Positions 56,501-64,000 of a stretch of 64,000 bases of DNA are shown in pieces. A program made the translations under genes and the position numbers. Source of the stretch: Vandiemenella viatica (lineage: Eukaryota > Arthropoda > Insecta > Orthoptera > Morabidae); contig CM061919.1 of the NCBI GenBank assembly GCA_031002005.1, positions 17,183,687 through 17,247,686 of the forward strand. The letters run 5' to 3'. Each line of letters starts with the position of its first letter. The stretch's first letter is position 1. The notes beneath the pieces were generated by a model, which saw nothing but the letters and a program-made list of their open reading frames with translations, was not told the DNA's origin and ran no database searches.

Positions 56501-56891
56501 CGAGCAGCAACATTGGCAAATGTAATTAGGTTGAAATGTAACCTGGATTAAACTGAAACTGACATTCCGTATCAAAGCACCCAAGCCACCCCGTTCTTGG
56601 AAGGGTGCTGTTAAATCACCGGTTAGTTTAGTACCGGAAATGGCCGTTACGAAATCAGTAAAACTTGGTAAGCATGAATCTGTTCAGACGAATAAAAACA
56701 GTGTACGGATAAATCAAATTAAACCCACCTCTTTCTTGGTAAATTGGGGATGAATCTAGGTATGTTTTAATTCCGGAAATTGATGGCCCAAATTGTATGA
56801 AACTTGGAACATGTTACTGATTGCATGAATAAAAACAGTGTATGGGTAAATCAACAACAGCTAAACCGGGCAATGCCGGGACCTCTGCTAG
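53589..56891 (+). mobile_element. Large (3.3 kb) Helitron-like non-autonomous element
   Basis: 5' end TCTATATCTATAAAACG after host A53588; 3' end CTAG 56888-56891 before T, preceded by a ccgggcaatgccggg hairpin-like stretch. Interior modules with the ttgaaat..cctggacc core occur near 54238 (+), 55118 (-) and 56528 (+). It contains a SINE head at 55565-55690. No Rep/helicase coding was seen. Confidence 0.55.
55565..55690 (+). mobile_element. tRNA-derived SINE head
   Basis: tggttgaacggtagcgctca (A-box side), gtattcaaattgccgtccgg (B-box side), then catccatttttcgattttac, as in the 59635-59880 family; truncated body. Confidence 0.55.
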
Positions 56892-57239
56892 TCACTGTAT
56901 ATAAAAGAAAAAATACATGAAATAAAAATTCCCATGAAACTAAAGTTCATGTTAAAACTGAATGTGTGGAAAAACATTATAATTGCTTATTTCTCAAAGA
57001 AGTAAAACATTTTTTTATGTACCTCCACCATTTTGTTCTCTCTTCAGCTAATTTGCTGTAACGCAACATTATGCTGACAGTGGGCACGCAATTTTATTTA
57101 GTGACACTAGTGTACTGGTACAAGAAACAAGATGGTGCCCCAGGCATATCAGAGAAGGATTAAAAGACCAGGCAATATGAATGTGGACGGCAGGCTACAA
57201 GATGCAAGCCTCCATCAGACCCGCCACACTGGTGGCGGT

Positions 57240-57420
57240 AGCTTGAGTGACGTCAATCCGAATGGTTAGTGGGCTCTTCAGGAGCGATTCCAGCCTGCCA
57301 GTCAGTCCTCTAAAGAAGGCCACCAAATGATGGCTGAAACATTAGGTTTAGATAAATTGACACGATTCAACCAGACAACCAAGATAACATCGGCAACAAC
57401 TGCGGAAGTCTGTGCACCCA
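57240..57420 (+). mobile_element. PLE terminal region with hammerhead-like motif
   Basis: Plus strand ctaaagaaggccaccaaatg then atggctgaaacattagg: a diverged CUGAUGA box, a GCCA/TGGC stem and GAAACATTAGG. The order matches the 33411-33545 copy, followed by a similar ctgcggaagtctg end. Confidence 0.5.
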
Positions 57421-58369
57421 CTAGATATATTTACTTCGCCAACTTGAATTACTTCTGGTCAGTATTACGTATTTCAGCTAAGTGAAATGTTGTTTGGGTG
57501 GTTAAACTAGTATCAGCTTCTTCCATCACCTTTCCAGGAATAGTACCAAGGACAAGCATGTATTGGCTAGTGGCAGAAACTTTTCAAATTGACTTATTAG
57601 GAACTTCGCTCATATTTTCCTTTGTATAGTGGGGCAAAAATTCAGGGCTTAGCTCACTACAAAACATGATAATAGCTTAAATATAATCTTAAAGGTTCTC
57701 TGCCAGTCGGTCTTCAACACCATTTAGCGGAGAACCCGTAAAGATATTTCAGCAACGTGCCGGGAGAGCCTTTGTTCACACATGACAGTAGCTGTCTGTA
57801 TGATAATATTATGCATTCTTCTCTGAACTTAGGCTTTAGTGTAGCACTGTGTGAATCCATTTCAATCTTATTAATAATATCAGGACATATTCCACTTGTT
57901 GTTACCCCTGTTGAATGAGTTAATTGAAGCAAGTCAGTGGCAAGGTCTTTCTTACCTGACAGATCTATATGAAGAATTTGATTTTCCTTTAACGGTGAAC
58001 ATATAGTATTAGGGGTGTGACATTTAATTCCCACTTGCTCAAGACATAAGTTAAAAGTTGAAACTTGACTATGGATAGATTCTATTTGAATTTTTTTTTA
58101 CTGACCTTATCTGTCGGTATCTTTACTATCAACTAAGCATTGATATTAGCATCAGTATTACTGGGGTATACCTCATTATTTACTCTGCAAACATTAGGGA
58201 AAATTCCACTTCACTCTCTCTTTTATCACTCATTGCAATTATTGAAACATTAATAAATTTAATTGTAATAGGTGCTTGGGCATCCTTGGTTACAGAGCTA
58301 ATATCAATATAACTTGATTTCAGGTCAATAAATCTAAAGTATCATGCCATCGTTATTAATATTGTGGTC
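57421..58369. other. No recognised gene; one unassigned minus-strand open frame
   Basis: A 106-codon open frame on the minus strand (58034-57714) shows no motif I know, no splice sites I could place and no repeat termini. It may be chance or a mobile-element piece. Confidence 0.35.
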
Positions 58370-59440
58370 CACCAACATTGGGTCACCAAATTTTCCAGCA
58401 GTACCCAAGAAAAGAACCAAAGTAATAGCATAGTAATAGGCAAAACTGGCTGCAGCCCAGAAGATAATAGACCAATAGCCCTCCTTAGTTCATGCTACAA
58501 GCTGCTTGAGAGAAACATTTACAACAGGATATCAGGAAAAAAATCTTGACTCAGGCCAACAGAGCTTGCAGGATTCCAACCAAATCGAAGTTGCTGTATC
58601 CAGGTAATGGCACTGACCAACCATATCGAAAAAGAATTCCAAGATCGTGTTTTTGGGTTTGACTGCAGCATATGACACAGTCTGGAGAACAGAAAGATTC
58701 TGAAACTTCTGAGAATTACTCCACACAACACATGTTTCATTGAATGACATTATATGCAATTGAATGATCGAAGTCCATCTAAATGGAAACAGAAGCAAAT
58801 TATGTAGATTAAACAGGCTGCCACACCTTGCTCCAATACTTTTCAACACCTTCATTATGATTTTCCACCTACTGCTTCTAGCAAGTTTATGTACTCCGAT
58901 GAAATTGTCATGACAGCACACACAATATAGTGATCTCATAAAATCTGAAGAAATACTCACAGGAAATCTTCACAAACTGAATGAATACTTCAACATGTGG
59001 CACTTTAAATTGAATATGAAAAAAGCTGAGGTCAGCTTTTTTCACCTAAGCAAAAAAAAACAAAAGTTCACTATTGACATCAAAGAAAGTTCTAAGACCA
59101 GTATCTGAAGTAAAATCCTCACCTAAAATATTTAGGATTGGTTCTCAACTGGCCACTGACATATAAAGAACAAATCCATAAAACAGTGGCAAAAGTCAAA
59201 GCCTGAAATAATATCCTTTACAAACTTTCAGGAACGGGTTGGGGAGCACATACAACAGCTTTCAGAACATCAGTTCTTGCTCTAGTATACTCAACTGCTG
59301 AATACTGCAGTCCATTTTGGCTAATTAGCAATCACACAAAAAGATCGATATTCATGTAAACACACAATGAGAACAATATCTGGATCTCTAAAACCTAGCA
59401 TGGCCTCGCATTCGGGAGGATGCCGTGATGGTGGGCTGAA
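58370..59440 (+). pseudogene. LINE ORF2 reverse transcriptase, decayed (family A, copy 1)
   Basis: Pieces in several frames: PEDNRPIALLSSCYKLLERNIYNRI, LAGFQPNRSCCIQVMALTNHIE, a diverged catalytic-D block, LNGNRSK, SDEIVMTA (YADD block altered), LNEYFNMWHFKLNMKKAE, then (after further shifts) KLSGTGWGA-like and EYC.PFW-like blocks and RTISGSLKP. These are jockey/CR1-type RT, thumb and C-terminal motifs in the correct order. The endonuclease is missing. The same family recurs at 62200-63093. Confidence 0.7.
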
Positions 59441-59634
59441 CTATCAAGAAATAAACTATCGATATTTCGGGAAAGACTAAGATTATATATATAAATAAAT
59501 ATATCACAGGCAATGGTAAAGTTAATATATATAACAAAGGGTACAGTGTGTTAAAGCGAACAATAAGTAAATAAATTTGGAAAAAATTGTTAAAATTATG
59601 AAAACACTGATGATAATAATAATGAGTTATAGTA

Positions 59635-59880
59635 CTGAGCATGGTGGGTGAACAGTTAACGTTCTGGCCTCACATTCGGGAGGACGCGAGTTTGAAACGC
59701 CATCCGGGCATCCAGATTTGGGTTTTACATGGTTTCCCAAAATCACTCCAGGCGAATGCCGGGATTCTTCCTTCAAAAAGGCCATGGCCGTATTCCTTCC
59801 CATTCCTTGTCCCCAGTCCCATCCCGCCTCTAATAACCTTAGCCGTCAACAAGGCGTAAAAATGTATGGGACAAATGCTA
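59635..59880 (+). mobile_element. tRNA-derived SINE, best copy of the family
   Basis: Head: gggtgaacagttaacgttct, cacattcgggaggacgcgag, tttgaaacgccatccggg (tRNA-like A and B boxes). Body: catccagatttgggttttac, aaatcactccaggcgaatgc, cgggattcttccttcaaaaa, then ccttcccattccttgtcccc and ctaataaccttagccgtcaa, ending near caaggcgtaaaa. Fragments of the family occur at 13235, 32640, 49060 and 55565. Confidence 0.75.
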
Positions 59881-59885
59881 TAATT

Positions 59886-60735
59886 TTATTGGTGGTTGAG
59901 GCCAGGTGTGTGGTATCTAGGATATTTTGGTATGCAAGTTCCTATCTCCAAAGTTCTGTTGGGTGGTGGTTTCGGGAAAACTCTGATTGCTCTCACAGTG
60001 AAGCAGTCATTAAGGTTGTTAGAATCATGGTAATTGGCATGTTCTGGCACAGGAAGGTGTAAGTTGTGGGTGTGGACTGTTTGTCTTTGGCCATTCATTC
60101 TGACTGAAAGTTGCTGTGTAGTGAGGCCCATACAGTACAGTGGTGGCTGGTTAACTGGTATATAGTATGTATTATGGATCATGTGGCATGCCCAATGATG
60201 GGGAAGGTTTCCCCTGTAGTAGGGTTTGAATATGTTGTAGTGGGTGGATGCATGCTGCAGGTTTTGCAGTGAGGTCTATTGCAGGGAAAAGATACATATT
60301 ATGTTTTTGGAGAATCTGACACAGGGTATTTGTGGACGAGATGTTTTTGAGATTATTTGGTCTGCCAAATCATGTGCGCATTTCTGGAATGGAGTGAAGG
60401 AAGTCATGCCCCTGTTGTAAGATGTGATTGATGGACTTGAGGTCAGTAGAGAACTGGGTGGCAAAGGCTGGACTATGTTTGGTTTTTAGAGATGTTGGGC
60501 AGGAGTGTTTATGTGGAGGATGGGTGATCACACAGGAGATTTGTTTATGTAAAAGATCCACCAGTTGGAAATAAGGGTTTGGTTTAGGTTCTAGGAGTAC
60601 TTGGAGAAGGATCCTGTATCAGAACAGATGCATTTGCTATGGATGGCAATGCTGTAAGGCAGAGAACGTTTGGTGTGGAATGAGTGGCAACTGTCAAAGT
60701 GTAGATATTGCTACAAATTAGTGGGTTTGACTAAT
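59886..60735 (-). pseudogene. Penelope-like C-terminal coding region (RT end and GIY-YIG)
   Basis: Minus strand in order: HILQQGHDFLHSIPEM, KPAACIHPLQHIQTLLQG (linker), IYQLT/YIPVNQPPLYCMGLTT (degenerate GIY-YIG: Y..GLT), QLSVRMNGQR (conserved Arg block), PVPEHANYHDSNNLNDCFTVRAI, ending LEIGTCIPKYP...GLNHQ at 59886. A frame of 98 codons is open at the 3' end; upstream parts have stops and shifts. It makes an inverted junction with a plus-strand piece at about 60738. Confidence 0.65.
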
Positions 60736-60739
60736 TAGC

Positions 60740-60842
60740 ACGCATCCACCCACTACAACATTTTGTGAACCTGCTACAGGGGGAAAATTCCCCATCATTT
60801 GGCACGATACATGATCCACAACACATATTATACTATTGATTC
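60740..60842 (+). pseudogene. Short plus-strand PLE piece in inverted orientation
   Basis: Reads ARIHPLQHFVNLLQGENSPS, then FGTIHDPQHILYY, the same linker as ACIHPLQHIQTLLQGKPSPS in the minus-strand copy just to the left, but on the opposite strand. It joins directly to the hammerhead-like fold-back at 60843. About 33 residues only. Confidence 0.55.
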
Positions 60843-60975
60843 TTGTCTGTCCGGGTGGCGCCGCGTCATGTTCATTGTAGTCGACGTTTCGACCCTCATT
60901 CTGCCCTGGAAGAAGACCCCAGAATGAGGGTCGAAACGTCGGCTACGATGAACATGACGTGGCGCGACCCGGACA
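60843..60975. repeat. PLE terminal fold-back with hammerhead-like boxes
   Basis: gattcttgtctgtccggg..gcgccgcgtcatgttcat is mirrored by atgaacatgacgtggcgc..cccggacagccaagaatc around a ~25-base centre. Plus strand: ctggaagaagacccc, gagggtcgaaacgtcgg, a box-stem-box order like hammerheads but with CTGGAAGA for CTGATGA. Confidence 0.65.
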
Positions 60976-61027
60976 GCCAAGAATCAACTGACTCTGGCCG
61001 CGGAAGCCTGCGATTATACATACTATA

Positions 61028-61130
61028 CTAGTTTTAACACCCGTCACAAACGACGGGTATCATCTATGATGTTAGTAGGAATTTATTCTGGAAAAAACTT
61101 GTAATAATAAATGTATAATGATAATTTTCC
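61028..61130 (-). mobile_element. Helitron-like 3' terminus
   Basis: Minus strand: hairpin ACCCGTC-gtttgt-GACGGGT, then gttaaaa, then CTAG (61028-61031) and host T. A 7-bp stem a few bases before CTRR is the defining Helitron 3' structure. The other end was not located, so the right coordinate is arbitrary. Confidence 0.45.
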
Positions 61131-61209
61131 TTATATTTTTCATGATATCAGTACCTTATTATGGTTATATTGTCAGAGTATCAGGGAAGGGTTTTTTTAA
61201 AAAATAAAT

Positions 61210-61450
61210 GCATTTCTGGTGGGTCAGTGGTTATGGCAGATTGAAAGGACCCCAGTTTGAATCCCTGTCTCGGCAGGGATTTCCATAGGCAATTAACCCA
61301 TCCTTCTCCTCTGGTACAGTACACCAGAACGCTTCCGTGATTCGGATTCCATGTTAAACTGTAGTTCCCCTCTGTCCGGCACGATTGCTTGGCTAGTCTA
61401 AGGCAGCTATGACAGGAGTGGAATGCATAGCCAATAGAAACCCTGTCACC
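61210..61450 (+). mobile_element. Second SINE-like family, tRNA-like head
   Basis: gtgggtcagtggttatggca (A-box-like) and ccccagtttgaatccctg (B-box-like), then a body unlike the 59635 family (gattcggattccatgttaaa; ggcacgattgcttggc). Confidence 0.45.
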
Positions 61451-61894
61451 AGGTCATTATGACCACATGAAATTATGTTTTATATACTTTAAATTACGGA
61501 AAGTGTAATTTCAAAAATGGGTAACTGTTATTTATTTGACTGATACGTTTCGTGATTACGTATGTTTTGTATAAACTTTCTCTGAGGTTTTAATAAACTT
61601 TATGGTTTCTTATTTTTTGCCAAAAAAAATTCATAGTTTATGTTTTAACCTGGTTCTTGTAAGTGATACAGATAATATAGCATAAACATCGAATACCCTT
61701 CTCCTTACATGAATTTCTGCATCTAGTTGTCCTAAATAAACAAAAAGTAACATGTAAAATTAAATGAACGTAGGATTGTGCATTTGAAACGTATGATTGC
61801 CTTGCGTTAATTTTTATACATACATATATATAATAACAACAGTGAGCAGGAAAATACTTTAAGGCAATAAAACTAAGGAAGGATAGTGAAATAC
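61451..61894. other. No recognisable gene
   Basis: AT-rich DNA with a TA-rich stretch near 61818-61832; nothing identified. Confidence 0.4.
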
Positions 61895-62150
61895 GACCCA
61901 ACACTTACCACAGATGAAGACAGCTGAGAATGATGAACATAAAAAAGAACAAACACAAGAAATGCACAATGTTTCGGCGATTAGCTTCATTCTTGCCAAA
62001 AGTGAGACACCAGGTGGAGCGAGACATGTACACGACGATGGCCATCTCATTCATCAGACGATGTTTGTGACATGCCAATCTATCCATATTGTGTATAAAA
62101 ATCGCCAAAAAACTGGTAGCCCTGAAACAGGAAAGAGAATACTATAAAAT
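61895..62150 (-). mobile_element. PLE-type terminal fragment
   Basis: Minus strand ggcaagaatgaagctaatcg then ccgaaacattgtgcatt: box-stem-box order like PLE hammerheads (GCCGAAACATT). Shares cttaccacagatgaagacag with 37745 and the fold-back at 50560. Confidence 0.4.
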
Positions 62151-62199
62151 CTGGATGAAGGGATGAAACAGAAAAATCTAATTTCTCAACTGAGCTTTT

Positions 62200-63093
62200 C
62201 AGTAAGAAAGTGATATCCCCCAACCTTTCAGTTTCAAAATGGCCCACACTTTGGTGATCCTCAAATCAGGCAAACAAATAGATGATCCTTCAAGCTAGTG
62301 ACCCATTCTCTACTCAGTGTTTGCTATAAACTTCTAGAATGTTTTTATCCTCAGTCAAATTGAAGGAATAATAAAAAACATAACACCAACATACCAGGAA
62401 GGTACCAGTCTCAATCGAAGATCTTGTGAATAAGTATTAGCGTTAATGTCACACATTGATGCAGGATTTTAGACGTTAAGGGCAACAGTAACTTTTTTCA
62501 ATCTAACAGCAGCATGAGGTATGGTTTGGCTGCATGGACTACTACTTAAACTTAAAAGCATGTAACCAGCTGGAAATTTACATTACTCCTGAAGAACATG
62601 CTGACAAACCGATATTTCAAGGTCACCATAGGATAAAAGACAAGTACGTCATTTAAAGTAAATAACGGATTACATCAAGTGTTCATACTAGTCCCATTGC
62701 TGTTTATCTTGTATGCCGTGTCATGCCTAACACTATTGGCAAAAAATTCTGCCATGCTGATGACTTAGCTATTGCTGTCCAAACTGCTACAATAGATGAA
62801 GGGAGAAGCTTTCTCTCAAATGACTTAGAAACTTTGAATACATACTAAGTGAAGTGGAGATTTTGTAAAAACCAAATGAAGACAGAAGTATGTGCATTCC
62901 ATTTGGATAATTGAATAGTACGTCAGCAGCTCAGAGTGAACATCTGCCAATAAGGAGTTAAAGACAATGTCTAGCCTAAGTATCTTGACATCAACTTAGC
63001 TCTTTTTTTAAAGTAAAATTATATTGAAAACAGAAGTCAGAAACTTAAGACACGTAACAATGTCATGAAGAAGCTAGTCAGCATTTCATGGTT
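62200..63093 (+). pseudogene. LINE ORF2 reverse transcriptase, decayed (family A, copy 2)
   Basis: Pieces in several frames: LVILKSGKQ, PILYSV, SLNRRSCE.VLALMSHIDAGF, FNLTAA.GMVWLHGLLLKL (catalytic-D block lost) and, after further decay, KLKTRNNVMKKLVSISW at the right edge. The order and wording match the copy at 58370-59440. Coding is cut off at 63093-63094 by the next element. Confidence 0.65.
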
Positions 63094-63309
63094 AACTCCC
63101 TGCAGGGGCCTGGTACGCAAGTGCCAGGTACGGGTTTGGCGAACCAGCGGTGCCCGAGCTGGAAACTTGTGTACGCCGCAAGTTTCCCACACTGTAAACT
63201 CCTACCATGTATCAACAACCACCGTAGGACGTGGCGGTGGAACATTGTCTGCCTAGGAGAACGGGGTTCTTGGCTTAAGCGCCTGGATCGCGAGGACGGT
63301 AAAAACCTC

Positions 63310-63346
<37 letters not shown>

Positions 63347-64000
63347 CCTCAACCTCAAGGTCAGCCACGTGCCAAGGAGGTGCATGGGTGAGAGGCAGAT
63401 CACTCGCTAACGTGCAACATCAGGGGCACCCCTGTTGTATTAGTACTTCTTTTTAAACTGGTTTTACTCGTGGGACCAAAATTAAGTCTTCCACAAAAAC
63501 CTGCGGTACGGGTGTGCCGCAGGCTAAAATAAATACACCCAGTTCTAAGAAGCGGGTGAGGGTAGATGCCCCCCCCCCCCCTCTCGCTTCAGAAGGTAAT
63601 AGTGACAGAAAAGTTTGTTCGCTTGCGAACGCTTTTGTAGTGATGCAAACGGTGGAAGGAACCTTTGAAAAAGTTTCACCTTTTAATATTTGAAAGGGGT
63701 TAGAGGGTAGGGACCCTAAATTTGGTGAAAAAGCTGAGGAATGGGACACTGCTGCTAGAAACTACAACCAGTAGGCAAGTTACCCAACTCCTTAACTGTG
63801 AGAAGCTCGCGGAGTTTGCAGTCAATTGTGAACTCCACAAATTCCTGAATAGTTCCAAAGGCTTTGTCATCTGCCGTGACTTGATTGACATAGGGGCCGA
63901 GGAACTTGTTAAGGAGTGGAAGGAACAGAAAGTGGTCGAGGTACGTCAGATCACGTTAAGGGTTAGTGGCAGTATTGAAAAGACTGCCACCTTCGTCCTG
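63094..64000 (+). mobile_element. Jockey-like LINE, 5' end (runs off the window)
   Basis: GC-richer untranslated start (ctccctgcaggggcctggta), an internal A run (about 63314-63345), then ctcaacctcaaggtcagcca and a leader to ORF1. I treat the A run as part of one element, though it could be the tail of a separate insertion. It cuts the 62200-63093 LINE. Confidence 0.5.
63640..64000 (+). pseudogene. LINE ORF1 (gag-like), partial
   Basis: Reads METVEGTF-like, then EKVSPFNI, a TGA near 63690, KGLEGRDPKFGEKAEEWDTA; after a shift CEKLAEFAVNCELHKFLNSS, KGFVICRDLIDIGAEELVKE and WKEQKVVEVRQITLRVSG to the window end. This matches the N-terminal part of jockey-type gag-like ORF1 proteins (SPF.I.KGLEG; LN.SKGV..C.DL; EEL..EWK.Q.V..VR), which bind element RNA. 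The zinc knuckles would lie beyond the window. At least one stop and one shift. Confidence 0.6.

Overview
The window is animal nuclear DNA, most likely from an insect with a very large, transposon-rich genome. It shows spliced coding sequence, many eukaryotic transposon families and AT-rich non-coding DNA, with no operons or bacterial signals. The abundance of tRNA-derived SINEs, Penelope-like elements (PLEs) and Helitron-like repeats would suit a polyneopteran such as an orthopteran. That taxonomic step is inference from recalled repeat families.

Only one piece of ordinary host gene was recognised: a 189-base exon at 48340-48528 (+) encoding the iron-sulfur motif region of the tRNA methylthiotransferase CDKAL1, with canonical splice sites. 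If no further exon is hidden, about 48 kb to its left and 15 kb to its right are intron, made almost wholly of nested transposons.

Layout. 1-2270: a Helitron-like repeat (-) broken by an I-type LINE (TSD taaggg) and a full-length mauritiana-type mariner. 3344-4160: a hAT-type MITE with a long hairpin. 5130-11703: a CR1/L2-like LINE with a coiled-coil/SGNH-like ORF1 and a decayed endonuclease-RT, interrupted by an unidentified insertion and by a 1.69 kb Helitron-like element carrying a 167-bp tandem array. 12-14 kb: SINE, mariner and PLE debris. 14843-18199: a decayed gene of an arthropod multicopy family flanked by inverted repeats and split by an inverted pair of PLE 3' ends with a hammerhead ribozyme motif. 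18-28 kb: Helitron-like and PLE fragments. 28481-31796: a hAT element with a Helitron-like insertion. 33562-47888: a gag-pol-env LTR element (errantivirus type) whose gag is split by a 6.4 kb block. 48340-48528: CDKAL1 exon. 51402-52752: a mariner-like element with ~108-bp TIRs. 53589-56891: a 3.3 kb Helitron-like element. 57-64 kb: two related decayed LINEs, SINEs, PLE fragments and the 5' end of a jockey-like LINE.

All mobile-element genes seen carry stops, frameshifts or truncations except one PLE GIY-YIG frame. The genes do not form a pathway; what the window records is the order of insertion. Its most interesting object is the inverted-repeat-flanked family at 14843-18199, which may be an under-described DNA transposon.
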